From SpSt-28 sp044343155 (GTDB lineage: Archaea > Aenigmatarchaeota > Aenigmatarchaeia > CG10238-14 > SpSt-28), in assembly GCA_044343155.1 (NCBI GenBank), contig JAVZSS010000004.1, positions 1 through 34,894 on the forward strand: a DNA stretch of 34,894 nucleotides. Direction: 5' to 3'. The first letter of the stretch is position 1, and each line of letters starts with the position of its first letter. Shown piece after piece: positions 26,160 to 34,283 of this stretch. The position numbers and the translations under genes are program-made. The notes under the pieces were generated by a model. That model did no database searches. It had not been told where the DNA came from and saw nothing but the letters and a program-made list of their open reading frames with translations.

Positions 26160-26728
26160 ACTATTTCAACCACCTCATCACACATTTCTTTAAGCACATT
26201 CAGCATTCTTTCATCTATTAATTTTTCTATAGATATTAATAAACCTACTAAACCAAATATTCTTAGTCTTGTTATAATAAAATGCACAAACTTTGCCACG
26301 CTTTCAAAATCGTTATAAACAAGCATAGTTGAAATTGAATCTAAAACCAAAAATTTGTTTTCTTTTTTTTCCATAGCCTCCAACGCTTCTGTTAAAGCAA
26401 TTCCTAAGTCAGTTAAATGAGAGGGGGAAGGTATAAATAAACAGTTTTCCGTAATTTTCATTTCTTGTGATGCCACTTTAGAAATAGCATCTATGAAAAA
26501 AATATTTTTTGTATCTATTCCATTATCTTCTAAATACTTAACTAAATTTTCATATGGTTTATTAACCGTTATGTATATACCTGAAAACTTTTTTTCTTCT
26601 ATTATATATTTAATAACTTTTGGGTGGATTCTATGGTATTTTTTTGAATCTATAATAAACAAAATAACATGATTCGGCCTTAATTTTTTTATAAAAAATC
26701 TAAGTCTATTTTCTTTAACAATTTTCAT
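26156..26728 (-). CDS. RecA/KaiC-fold protein lacking a P-loop
   Basis: The protein has 190 residues. Strands typical of the KaiC/RadA fold are visible: HVILFIIDSKKYHRI, FSGIYITVNKPYENLVKYL and NKFLVLDSISTMLVY as a Walker B-like strand, then FGLVGLLISIE. No GxxxxGKT is present, so it should not hydrolyse ATP by itself. It resembles archaeal KaiC-like proteins of signal or motility loci (FlaH-like). First gene of the pilus operon, divergent from a P-loop KaiC homologue with 30 nt between, so the two may be an inactive/active pair. The name is by fold only. Confidence 0.65.
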   Translation of the reverse strand: MKIVKENRLRFFIKKLRPNHVILFIIDSKKYHRIHPKVIKYIIEEKKFSGIYITVNKPYENLVKYLEDNGIDTKNIFFIDAISKVASQEMKITENCLFIPSPSHLTDLGIALTEALEAMEKKENKFLVLDSISTMLVYNDFESVAKFVHFIITRLRIFGLVGLLISIEKLIDERMLNVLKEMCDEVVEIV

Positions 26729-26758
26729 AATTTTAAATTAAAACATGAAAATAAATCT

Positions 26759-27442
26759 ATGGTAATAGAAATTGTACCAACTGGAATTAAAGGTTTAGAT
26801 GAACTTTTAAAGGGAGGTCTACCCTTAGGATCAACTACTCTTGTATCTGGCTCTCCTGGATCTGGAAAAACAATATTATCCATACAATTTTTGGTTAATG
26901 GCGCTTTAAATGGAGAAAATGGTTTATACATTTCTCTAGAAGAAGATGTGGAAAGGATGAAAGAATATTTAAGTATAGCTTTTAAATGGCCTATAAATGA
27001 GTTAATTAAAAAAGGCAAGCTAGTTATGATTAGATCTGATATTTATGATTTTGAAAAATTTAAAGATTTAATAGAAACTAATGTAGAAAAAATGAAAATT
27101 AAAAGAATAGTTATTGATCCTATAACTGTTATAAGCCTTTTTTTTGAAAACCCTTTACAAATAAGAAGGAGTCTATTGGAATTAGACTACATGTTAAAAA
27201 AGCTAAGATGCACCTCTTTACTTACTTGTGAAATTCCAGAAGGTTCTCAAGCTATTTCTTCCTTTGGAATAGAAGAATTTACATCAGACGGAATAATTCT
27301 TCTATTTTATAAAATAGGATATCCTAGAGGAATAGTCATTAGGAAGATGAGATTAATAGATCATGATAAAGATATTCACCCTTTTGAAATTAAAAGTGGT
27401 AAAGGAATAATTGTGTATTCTAATCAAAAATTATTTAAGTAG
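26759..27442 (+). CDS. KaiC-like RecA-superfamily ATPase
   Basis: The protein has 227 residues with a single KaiC domain: IVPTGIKGLDELLKGGLPLG at the start, Walker A GSPGSGKT (31-38), catalytic Glu pair in LYISLEEDVERM and Walker B KRIVIDPITVISL near 120. Such ATPases act as switches on membrane or DNA-bound partners; in archaea FlaH of the archaellum is the best-known relative. Divergent from the pilus operon and its P-loop-less relative. Its 3' end overlaps adenylate kinase by 12 nt (convergent). Confidence 0.85.
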   Translation: MVIEIVPTGIKGLDELLKGGLPLGSTTLVSGSPGSGKTILSIQFLVNGALNGENGLYISLEEDVERMKEYLSIAFKWPINELIKKGKLVMIRSDIYDFEKFKDLIETNVEKMKIKRIVIDPITVISLFFENPLQIRRSLLELDYMLKKLRCTSLLTCEIPEGSQAISSFGIEEFTSDGIILLFYKIGYPRGIVIRKMRLIDHDKDIHPFEIKSGKGIIVYSNQKLFK

Positions 27443-28120
27443 TTTTAATTTTTCTAATTCTTTGATGATTTTTTCTATAATTATTTCTACCGGCCTATTC
27501 GCCCAAACCTCTACTAAAGGAATATTAGTATTATTTCTATAATATTCTATTACTGGCTTGCTTTGCTCTTCATAAATTTCCAACCTCTTTTTTATTATTT
27601 CTGGTTTATCATCATCTCTTTGAACTAAAGGAGAACCACATTTATCGCATATCATATCATTTTTTGGTAATAATGGTGGTAATAAGTAATCTATTCCATC
27701 TATTGTTTTTTCTATATTGACAATATTATAATTTCCATCACAATTAGGATTTGAACAAATTCTTCTTCCACTCAACTTTTCAATTATTATTTCTGGATGA
27801 ACATTTATTTTTATAATGGCATCTATTTTAGTAATCTTTTCCAAGGCTTTTGCTTGCTCCACAGTTCTAGGAAAACCATCTAGAATAAATTTATCTAGAT
27901 TTTTAATTCTTTCTCTAACAATTTCTATAACTATTTTATCAGGAACTAATTTTCCTTCTTTTAAAAAATTTTCAACAAATTTTCCAATCTCACTTCCTTT
28001 TTTTACTTCCTCTCTAAATATATCTCCTGTGGATATTTTTTCTAATCCAAATTTTTCTTTTAACCTACTAGCATAAGTACCCTTTCCGGAGCCGGGAGGA
28101 CCAAAGATTATAAGCTTCAT
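27431..28120 (-). CDS. adk: Adenylate kinase with zinc lid
   Basis: The protein has 229 residues. It converts ATP and AMP to two ADP in the cytoplasm. GPPGSGKG is at 7-14, STGDIFREEVKKG binds AMP and FILDGFPRT follows. The lid carries four cysteines (CSNPNC and CDKC) for structural zinc. This is the bacterial-type Adk, not the archaeal AdkA trimer or the small Rio-type enzyme. The long lid insertion between the cysteine pairs (IDGIDYLLPPLLPKN) is slightly unusual. Confidence 0.95.
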   Translation of the reverse strand: MKLIIFGPPGSGKGTYASRLKEKFGLEKISTGDIFREEVKKGSEIGKFVENFLKEGKLVPDKIVIEIVRERIKNLDKFILDGFPRTVEQAKALEKITKIDAIIKINVHPEIIIEKLSGRRICSNPNCDGNYNIVNIEKTIDGIDYLLPPLLPKNDMICDKCGSPLVQRDDDKPEIIKKRLEIYEEQSKPVIEYYRNNTNIPLVEVWANRPVEIIIEKIIKELEKLKLLK

Positions 28121-28151
28121 TATCTATCTTTAACTTTTTTATATAAATTTG

Positions 28152-28612
28152 TTATTCTTTCATCAACGCTTTTAAAATATCACTTCTAGATATTATTCCA
28201 ACCAAATTGTTGTTTTCGTCTATAACTGGCAATCTTTTCACGTCCTTTTCACTCATTATTCTAGCTGCTTCTTCTATTGTATCTTCTGGCCTAACATAAA
28301 AAACTTTTTTTGTCATTAGATCTTTTACTTTAAGTTTAGCTAACTTTTTGGCCTCCATATAAGATTCCAATCCCCTTTTTAACAATAATAGCAGAGATAG
28401 ACTAATATTTGAAGTTATTGAAATTTCTGGAAAGGATGATTTCAAAGCATTAACTATATCGCTTTCACTAATAACTCCAACAACTTTATTATTTTTACTA
28501 AAACTATTAAACCCGAAATGTTGTTTTCAACCATTAATTTTACTGCGTCTAAAATTTCGGAATCTGGGGATATAGTTATAACTCTAGTAGTCATACATTC
28601 TTTTACTAGCAT
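28152..28612 (-). pseudogene. CBS-domain protein with a one-base frameshift
   Basis: Reading from ATG at 28612 gives MLVKECMTTRVITISPDSEI, the start of a CBS motif, up to NNISGLIV. Near 28500-28503 the frame breaks. In the other frame it continues SKNNKVVGVISESDIVNAL, the end of the same CBS motif, then LMTKKVFYVRPEDTIEEAAR and GIISRSDILKALM, a complete second CBS motif. The whole is 461 nt, one short of 154 codons, so one base (probably a T in the GTTT run) is missing. Either a sequencing error, a real inactivation, or two separate products. Intact, it would be a two-CBS ligand-binding protein. Confidence 0.8.
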
Positions 28613-28628
28613 TTAATTTATTCCAAAA

Positions 28629-28748
28629 CTAAACTTTTAAAAATTCTGTATAATGGCATTTTCCACAGTACCATCTGTTTTCATGTTTAGCCATTATAGA
28701 TGTACATCTAGGACATCTTTTATTGTTGAGTATTTTGTTTATTTTCAC
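28629..28748 (-). CDS. rps27ae: Ribosomal protein S27ae (short)
   Basis: The protein has 39 residues with a GTG start at 28748. It is the zinc-ribbon protein of the small subunit: KRCPRCTSIMAKHENRWYCG then KCHYTEFLKV, with the four zinc cysteines. The start overlaps the end of S24e by 29 nt. An in-frame TTG lies slightly upstream. Archaeal S27ae usually has about 50-65 residues, so the N-terminal extension is missing or very short. The S24e-S27ae order is conserved in archaea. Confidence 0.85.
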   Translation of the reverse strand: MKINKILNNKRCPRCTSIMAKHENRWYCGKCHYTEFLKV

Positions 28749-29004
28749 TTGGCTGTGCTTCAACCTTTTTCACCTCTCTTTTTTCATCATATATTTTAAC
28801 CTTAGCTATACTTTCTGGAGAGCCAAACTTTGAGATTACATAATTTATTTCTATTTGCGACTCATCAACTCCATATTTTTCCTTAATAATTTTTTTAATA
28901 TTCTCTTTAGAAGGAGTTGGCTCTCCAGGATGTATAAAAACTATTTCTAACTCCTTTCTTTTTAAAAATGGATTATATTTTTCTTTCACTATATTAAACT
29001 CCAT
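28720..29004 (-). CDS. rps24e: Ribosomal protein S24e
   Basis: The protein has 94 residues, a small-subunit protein. The family start MEFNIVKEKYNPFLKRKELE and the motif IHPGEPTPSKENIKK are present. The ATG at 29004 was chosen over an earlier in-frame ATG at 29028, because 29004 lies 4 nt after the Spt4 stop and begins with the conserved sequence. The C-terminal tail (after about residue 75) is charged and Gln/Asn-rich. Confidence 0.92.
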   Translation of the reverse strand: MEFNIVKEKYNPFLKRKELEIVFIHPGEPTPSKENIKKIIKEKYGVDESQIEINYVISKFGSPESIAKVKIYDEKREVKKVEAQPSENKQNTQQ

Positions 29005-29008
29005 GGTC

Positions 29009-29194
29009 TCAACCCACAAAAACAGCATACTTTCCTGGCTTATTTATTCCTGCGGTTTTCGCTATTTGACTTTCACTATCTAAAACTACAATAATTCCTT
29101 TCCAGCTTGAGGTCAAATTTGTAGATCCGCAATTTGGACATATTTTTTCTGAAGTTAAAAATTTACAGTTTCTACAAGCCATTATCCTTTTCAT
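29009..29194 (-). CDS. spt4: Transcription elongation factor Spt4 (RpoE'')
   Basis: The protein has 61 residues. The zinc site is ACRNC and ICPNC. The rest (SWKGIIVVLDSESQIAKTAG) is the domain that binds the NGN domain of Spt5. Start choice: the ATG at 29194 gives MKRIMACRNC; a GTG at 29203 and an ATG at 29182 are alternatives. It is placed between RpoE' and S24e, the usual archaeal order. Confidence 0.92.
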   Translation of the reverse strand: MKRIMACRNCKFLTSEKICPNCGSTNLTSSWKGIIVVLDSESQIAKTAGINKPGKYAVFVG

Positions 29195-29199
29195 AGATA

Positions 29200-29730
29200 T
29201 CACTTCTTTTTAAGCCAATGTAATGCACCTAAACCTGGTTGTCTCATTGTTAATCCTATTTTATTTTGCTCTTTCCAAGATATAGAAACTATTCTAGCTA
29301 AAACTTTATCACCAATTTTTAGAGTTTTCTTAGTTTGTTTCCCTAAAAATATAGAATTTTTTTTATCAAATGAAACATAATCGTCCATTAATTGAGATAT
29401 ATGAACCAAACCATCTATAGGACCTATTCTTACAAACGCTCCAAAATCTGTTGTGTCGACAACTTCTCCAATTATTAACTCATTCAATTCTGGTTTAAAA
29501 ACTAGCATCTTGAAAACAACACTATAATAAATGTTTGGATCTGCCGGATAAATTTTTCCTTCTTCAATCTTATCAATAGAAACTAAAGAAAGTAAAACCA
29601 TACCATTTTTAGAATCTATAACTGATTCATAGTTTTCTCTAATCGTCTCTTCTATAGCTTTTTCTTCATCAGTACCAAATTTTTCTGGTGGTACTTTAAT
29701 TTTTTCTCTCAATGTAACAATTTTATACAT
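29200..29730 (-). CDS. rpoE: RNA polymerase subunit RpoE' (Rpo7)
   Basis: The protein has 176 residues, subunit of the stalk with Rpo4. The N-terminal half starts MYKIVTLREKIKVPPEKFG. The C-terminal S1/OB RNA-binding domain is at about 83-165 (GEVVDTTDFGAFVRIGPIDG LVHISQLMDD). It overlaps or abuts Spt4 and follows pyrophosphatase after 2 nt. Confidence 0.95.
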   Translation of the reverse strand: MYKIVTLREKIKVPPEKFGTDEEKAIEETIRENYESVIDSKNGMVLLSLVSIDKIEEGKIYPADPNIYYSVVFKMLVFKPELNELIIGEVVDTTDFGAFVRIGPIDGLVHISQLMDDYVSFDKKNSIFLGKQTKKTLKIGDKVLARIVSISWKEQNKIGLTMRQPGLGALHWLKKK

Positions 29731-29732
29731 CT

Positions 29733-30260
29733 TTATCTACCAAACTTTTTATTATATTCTTCCTTAGCTTTTCTTATTATTTCTTTAGCAACATCAACAT
29801 TTTTCCATTCTTTGAATTTAACGAATTTTCCAGGTTCTAATCTTTTATAACTCTCAAAAAAATCTTGAACCTCTTTCTTAAAATGTTCTCCCAAATCTTC
29901 AACTGATTTAATATCTTTAAATCTTGGATCTTTTACTGGAACAGCAACTACCTTATCGTCTATTCCCTTTTCATCTTCCATTATTATTGCTCCTATTGGT
30001 CTGGCTTTAACTAAACATCCAGGAAAAGTAGGATATGTAGTTAATAAAACTACATCTACTGGATCTTCATCTTCATGCCAAGTTCTTGGAATAAAACCAT
30101 AATCAAACGGCCAAAATATTGGAGAATACAAAACTCTATCTAAAACAAAAGCTCCTTTGTCTTTATCGTATTCTATTTTATTAGAACTTCCCTTTACATT
30201 TTCTACTACCACATAGAATTCTTCTTCTGTTCCACAGTCAATATCATGCATCAGATTCAT
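29733..30260 (-). CDS. ppa: Inorganic pyrophosphatase, family I
   Basis: The protein has 175 residues. It hydrolyses pyrophosphate to phosphate. Motifs of the metal-binding family I enzyme: NKIEYDKDKGAFVLDRVLYS, WPFDYGFIPRTW, DEDPVDVVLLT with the acidic cluster, and EDEKGIDDKVVAVP. The start overlaps the upstream PIN gene stop (TAATG). It is not a usual member of the RpoE' operon and appears to have been inserted between PIN and RpoE'. Confidence 0.95.
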   Translation of the reverse strand: MNLMHDIDCGTEEEFYVVVENVKGSSNKIEYDKDKGAFVLDRVLYSPIFWPFDYGFIPRTWHEDEDPVDVVLLTTYPTFPGCLVKARPIGAIIMEDEKGIDDKVVAVPVKDPRFKDIKSVEDLGEHFKKEVQDFFESYKRLEPGKFVKFKEWKNVDVAKEIIRKAKEEYNKKFGR

Positions 30261-30634
30261 TACACCACCTCTATTTTTTTCTTATTTCTTAAACAAATAG
30301 TTTTTATATTATTCATTTTTAATTTTTTCCTTAAATCTTTATCATTTGTAGCAACTATAAAACCATATTTTTTAGCCAAAATTAATAAATCTTCATCAAC
30401 TTTACTACTAACACTCTTAACTATCTTAAAATTGCCTTCTTCCAACAGCTTTAAAGCAATAAAAGCCAATCTTCCTTCCTTTGTTCTTAAATTTTTCAAA
30501 CTTTTTAATTCATTTATTACTGATTCGGAAACGTAAATTTCTAAATTTTCGTCAGCAATTATACTGTTTAAATCTACTTTAAATTTTAAGATATAAAGTA
30601 AAAAGTTGGTATCTAATATTATACTAATTGTCAT
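30260..30634 (-). CDS. PIN-domain protein (archaeal Fcf1-like)
   Basis: The protein has 124 residues. Acidic active-site residues of a PIN nuclease: LDTNFLLY (D8), SESVINELKSL (E about 40), SSKVDEDLLILA (D) and VATNDKDLRKKLK (D). In many archaea this protein follows aIF2 gamma and precedes RpoE', and it is related to the rRNA-processing protein Fcf1/Utp24. No antitoxin is adjacent, so a toxin role is less likely. A role in rRNA processing would be of interest next to this intron-rich 16S. Confidence 0.85.
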   Translation of the reverse strand: MTISIILDTNFLLYILKFKVDLNSIIADENLEIYVSESVINELKSLKNLRTKEGRLAFIALKLLEEGNFKIVKSVSSKVDEDLLILAKKYGFIVATNDKDLRKKLKMNNIKTICLRNKKKIEVV

Positions 30635-30640
30635 TATAAA

Positions 30641-30650
30641 CCTTTTTAAA
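30641..30650 (+). promoter_or_regulatory. Promoter of first pilin copy (CCTTTTTAAA)
   Basis: The BRE-like AACC and TATA-like CTTTTTAAAT lie with the box start 30 nt before the ATG. A normal archaeal start site would fall at or near the ATG, so the mRNA is probably leaderless. The same sequence at the same spacing precedes the second copy. Confidence 0.6.
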
Positions 30651-30670
30651 TGTAAATTTAAATAAAATTT

Positions 30671-31054
30671 ATGAAAGCTATAAGTGATGTAATTGCTATG
30701 TTGTTAATGCTAGTAGTTACAATTGGTTTAGTTGGTTTAACCTATGGATATATAAGTGGTATATTCGCAGCAAGAACAGCAATAGCTTTGAGTATAGACC
30801 CAGACTCCACTAAGTGCATCGGCAACACTGTAATCATTTTTGTAAGAAATGATGGTACTCAAAATGCTGGTACAGTAACCGTAACTTTATATAATTCAAC
30901 AGGTAGTAATATTGGTAGTTGCTCAATTAATAATGTTCCTAGTGGTGGTATTGGCTCCTGTCAAATAACAAAACCAGCTGGAGCAGGGCGATATGGAATA
31001 GTAGCTAATACTACAGGATCTTCAACATCAGGGCAAATATATTGTGCCTCATAA
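30671..31054 (+). CDS. Archaeal pilin, tandem copy 1
   Basis: The protein has 127 residues. MKAISDVIAMLLMLVVTIGL is a pilin leader plus hydrophobic helix of the archaeal type IV pilin N-terminal family, with the conserved Asp/Glu position held by D. The head is an Ig-like beta domain with KCIGNTVIIFVRNDGTQNAG and four or so cysteines. It has the same start and shape as archaeal adhesion pilins. It lies on the strand opposite its neighbours, inside the aIF2 gamma-PIN operon. Confidence 0.85.
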   Translation: MKAISDVIAMLLMLVVTIGLVGLTYGYISGIFAARTAIALSIDPDSTKCIGNTVIIFVRNDGTQNAGTVTVTLYNSTGSNIGSCSINNVPSGGIGSCQITKPAGAGRYGIVANTTGSSTSGQIYCAS

Positions 31055-31105
31055 AAAATAAACATAAGTGACTAATTCCTATCTACTGAAGTTTACTTTT
31101 TTTAA

Positions 31106-31115
31106 CCTTTTTAAA
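31106..31115 (+). promoter_or_regulatory. Promoter of second pilin copy (CCTTTTTAAA)
   Basis: Same AACCTTTTTAAAT box as upstream of copy 1, again with 30 nt from box start to ATG. The promoter was duplicated with the gene, and the mRNA is probably leaderless. Confidence 0.6.
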
Positions 31116-31135
31116 TATTAGATATAAATAAAGTT

Positions 31136-31519
31136 ATGAAGGCGGTAAGTGACGTAATTGCTATGTTGTTAATGCTAGTAGTAACAATTGGTTTAGTTGG
31201 CCTGACATATAGCTATATAAGTGGCGTTTTCACAACACGAACAGCAGTAGCTTTGAACATAGATCCTAGCGCTACTACTTGTATTGGCAACAGCGTAATC
31301 ATTTTTGTAAGAAATGATGGTACTCAAAATGCTGGTACAGTAAATGTAACGTTGTATAGTCCGACTGGAACTTCTGTTGGAAGTTGTTCAATTAATGGTA
31401 TTCAAAGTGGTGGAGTAAGTTATTGTACAATAACAAAACCGACTGGAGCAGGCCGATATGGAATAATAGTATATACTCAAGGATCATCAACATCAGGGCA
31501 AGTATATTGTGTTTCATAA
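31136..31519 (+). CDS. Archaeal pilin, tandem copy 2
   Basis: The protein has 127 residues, the same length as copy 1 and very similar throughout (MKAVSDVIAMLLMLVVTIGL at the start, VRNDGTQNAGTV in the head). Differences cluster in exposed loops. It has four cysteines at equal positions. The stop overlaps the 3' end of the convergent aIF2 gamma gene by 6 nt. Two near-identical pilins may give a heteropolymer or antigenic or phage-resistance variation. Confidence 0.85.
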   Translation: MKAVSDVIAMLLMLVVTIGLVGLTYSYISGVFTTRTAVALNIDPSATTCIGNSVIIFVRNDGTQNAGTVNVTLYSPTGTSVGSCSINGIQSGGVSYCTITKPTGAGRYGIIVYTQGSSTSGQVYCVS

Positions 31520-32731
31520 AATACCATAACCAGTTAACTTCCATCTACCAGAAAGTTGTCTAGATATAACTAATTTTCTTTCTTTTTCATTTATTATAAA
31601 AGGTGTATTTAAAATACATTTTATTGTTTCTTTTTTAACATCTTTTACTATTCCTATACTTCTTTGATTTTCATAATGCAACAATAATTTTTCACCTATC
31701 TTTATAGGTGGTAAGTTTTGTAATCCTACATATTTAACTGCTCTTTCAAAAACAAAATACTGAAAAGATATTTCATAAGTTGGATCTGGCAATTTACCTT
31801 CTAAGCTAACAACACTACCAACTAAAAAATCAGATTTTGTTAAAGATGGATCTAATTTAGTCATTACCCCTAATAATCCACCTGCACCAGCTTCATTTAA
31901 ATCCAAATTTGCTTTCCTAAGACCTACTATTTCTGTTTTTAAAGAAAAAAATCTTTCCCCGACCTTAATTCCTGGCTTAATTTCTATTTTATCACCAATT
32001 TTTAACTTACCTTCAATTATGCTTCCCCCTAATACCCCTCCTACCAATTTTCTTACTTCATATCCAGGTTTATTTATATCGAAACTTCTTATAACTAAAA
32101 ATCTTGGATCTACTAATTCCTCTCTTTTTGGAGTAGGTATATACTTTTCTATTGCTTCTATAACTTTATCTATATTTAGTTTTTGTGTAGAAGAAACTGG
32201 TATAATAGGCGCATTCTCTGCAACTGTCCCTTTGATAAATTCTTTAATTTCTTCATAATTCTTTAAAGCCTGTTCTTTTGTAACTAGATCTATTTTAGTT
32301 TGAACTATTATTATATTTTTTAATCCAACTATTTCTAAAGCTTTCAAATGTTCTACTGTTTGTGGTTGTGGACATTTTTCATTCGCAGCAATAACTAAAA
32401 TTGCACCATCTAAAACTGAGCTACCTGTTAAAACAGTAGCCATAAGAACTTCATGACCCGGAGAATCAACAAAACTAACTGTTCTTTGAATTTCTGTATC
32501 TGAAAAACAGAATGGGCATTTAGAAGAATTAGTATATCTTCCACAATTTTTACATTTATATATATGTAAATCAGCATATCCAAGCCTTATAGTAATTCCT
32601 CTTTTTAGCTCTTCAGAATGTTGTAATGTTAATTTTCCGGTAAGTGCTTCAGTTAGCTTAGTCTTTCCATGACTTACATGACCTAGCATTCCAATATTAG
32701 CTTCTGGTATCAATTTGGGATTAATTTCCAT
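31514..32731 (-). CDS. eif2g: Translation initiation factor aIF2 gamma subunit
   Basis: The protein has 405 residues. This GTPase delivers initiator tRNA to the 30S subunit. G1 is GHVSHGKT (17-24), G3 DSPGHEVLM, G4 QTKIDLV. The zinc knuckle of the subunit is present: CKNCGRYTNSSKCPFC. Domains II and III follow (ILGxxIxEGKLKIGDKIEIK region and a C-terminal barrel). In many archaea it heads the operon continuing with PIN, RpoE', Spt4, S24e and S27ae; here two pilin genes separate it from PIN. Confidence 0.97.
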   Translation of the reverse strand: MEINPKLIPEANIGMLGHVSHGKTKLTEALTGKLTLQHSEELKRGITIRLGYADLHIYKCKNCGRYTNSSKCPFCFSDTEIQRTVSFVDSPGHEVLMATVLTGSSVLDGAILVIAANEKCPQPQTVEHLKALEIVGLKNIIIVQTKIDLVTKEQALKNYEEIKEFIKGTVAENAPIIPVSSTQKLNIDKVIEAIEKYIPTPKREELVDPRFLVIRSFDINKPGYEVRKLVGGVLGGSIIEGKLKIGDKIEIKPGIKVGERFFSLKTEIVGLRKANLDLNEAGAGGLLGVMTKLDPSLTKSDFLVGSVVSLEGKLPDPTYEISFQYFVFERAVKYVGLQNLPPIKIGEKLLLHYENQRSIGIVKDVKKETIKCILNTPFIINEKERKLVISRQLSGRWKLTGYGIL

Positions 32732-32780
32732 CTATAAATTGGAAAAAATAAAAATTAATTTTTTTAACACAAAAAAAATA

Positions 32781-34256
32781 ATGGAAGGTAAAAGTCTTCA
32801 ACAAATAATGGAAGAAAGATTGAAGAAATTAAAAAAATTAAAAGAAATGGGATTGGATCCATTTTCTATAACAAAATTTGATAAAAAGAATACAATTGAA
32901 GAAATAAGAAAAATGTATAAAGACTTAAATATTGGAGAAAAAAAAGAAAGTGAAGAAATATCGGTTGCTGGTAGAATATTAGGAATGAGAAAACATGGAA
33001 AAGCAAGTTTTGCCGATTTATTTGATGGTAGTAAAATTCAACTTTGGTTTGAAGAAAATACTTTAAAAGAAAAATATAACTTATTTATTGAATTAGTTGA
33101 TATTGGAGATATTATTGGAATAAAGGGCTTTCCATTTAAAACACAAAAAGGAGAACTTACAATTTGGGTTAAGGACTTTCAAATTCTCTCCAAATCTTTA
33201 AGACCTTTACCTTCTAAATGGTATGGCCTAAAGGATGAAGATTTGAGATATAGAATGAGATATGTTGACTTAATTATAAATGAAAAAAGCAGAGAAGTAT
33301 TATTAATTAAGGCAAAAATTATTAAAGCGATGAGAGAGTTTTTAGAAAGTAAAGGATTTGTAGAAATAGAAACGCCCATTCTACAACCTATTTATGGAGG
33401 CGCATTTGCTAAACCATTTATAACACATCATAATGCTTTAGATATCGATTTGTATTTAAGAATATCTCCAGAATTATATTTAAAAAGATTGATTGTTGGA
33501 GGAATAGAAAAAGTATATGAAATAGGGAAAGATTTTAGAAATGAAGGAATAGATACTAAGCATAATCCTGAATTTACTATGATGGAATGCTATTGGGCTT
33601 ATGCAGATTATAATGATATAATGAAATTAACAGAAGATATGATCGCATACATAGCAGAAAAAGCGATAGGAAAAATGGAAATAGAATTTGGAGATTATAA
33701 AATAAATCTAAAGCCTCCTTGGAAAAGAATAAAAATGGTTGAAGCTATTAAAGAAGAAGGAATAGATGTAGAAAATTTAGGTAGAGAAGAATTACTTAAA
33801 ATTGCGAAAGAAAAAAATCTTGAAGTCAATGAAAATTTTAGCAAAGGAGATTTAATAAATCTATTTTTTGAAGAGCTCGTTCAACCAAAATTAATTCAAC
33901 CAACTTTCATTATTGATTACCCGGTAGAAATTTCTCCTTTAGCAAAAAGAAAAAGAGATAATCCAAATTTTGTTGAAAGATTTGAAGGTTTTATAGCTGG
34001 AATGGAAATTGCAAATGCTTTTAGCGAATTAAATGACCCTATTGACCAAAAAGAAAGATTTTTAGAGCAAGCGAAAAGAAGAAAAGAAGGATTAGAATTT
34101 CATGAATATGATGAAGATTTTATTAGAGCTTTAGAATATGGTATGCCTCCTACAGGTGGATTAGGAATTGGTATAGATAGGTTAACTATGATCTTAACTA
34201 ATTCACATTCAATAAGAGAAGTTATAGCATTTCCAACTTTAAGACCAGAAAAATAG
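32781..34256 (+). CDS. lysS: Lysyl-tRNA synthetase, class II
   Basis: The protein has 491 residues from the ATG at 32781; an in-frame upstream ATG at 32715 runs into the aIF2 gamma start and is not preferred. The N-terminal OB fold (about 55-145) binds the anticodon. Class II motif 2 is FRNEGIDTKHNPEFTMMECY and motif 3 is GLGIGIDRLTMILTN. LysRS-specific residues for lysine lie near GMEIANAFSELNDP. Many archaea instead use the unrelated class I LysRS, so this is probably a bacterial-type enzyme acquired by the lineage. It is divergent from aIF2 gamma with 49 nt between. Confidence 0.96.
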   Translation: MEGKSLQQIMEERLKKLKKLKEMGLDPFSITKFDKKNTIEEIRKMYKDLNIGEKKESEEISVAGRILGMRKHGKASFADLFDGSKIQLWFEENTLKEKYNLFIELVDIGDIIGIKGFPFKTQKGELTIWVKDFQILSKSLRPLPSKWYGLKDEDLRYRMRYVDLIINEKSREVLLIKAKIIKAMREFLESKGFVEIETPILQPIYGGAFAKPFITHHNALDIDLYLRISPELYLKRLIVGGIEKVYEIGKDFRNEGIDTKHNPEFTMMECYWAYADYNDIMKLTEDMIAYIAEKAIGKMEIEFGDYKINLKPPWKRIKMVEAIKEEGIDVENLGREELLKIAKEKNLEVNENFSKGDLINLFFEELVQPKLIQPTFIIDYPVEISPLAKRKRDNPNFVERFEGFIAGMEIANAFSELNDPIDQKERFLEQAKRRKEGLEFHEYDEDFIRALEYGMPPTGGLGIGIDRLTMILTNSHSIREVIAFPTLRPEK

Positions 34257-34283
34257 TAATATAGATATTTTTTAAAATTTCTT

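Larger units (their letters stand above)
30641..31519 (+). repeat. Recent tandem duplication of promoter plus pilin gene
   Basis: The two copies share an identical 49-nt block (30830-30878 and 31295-31343) and a 29-nt block near the start of the genes, with an offset of 465 nt. Promoter boxes match as well. Identity at third codon positions in these blocks points to recent duplication or gene conversion. Confidence 0.85.

Noticed and set aside
30246..30536. Plus-strand frame opposite the PIN gene
   Set aside because: It is a shadow of the PIN-coding frame, which has all its acidic active-site residues and operon context.
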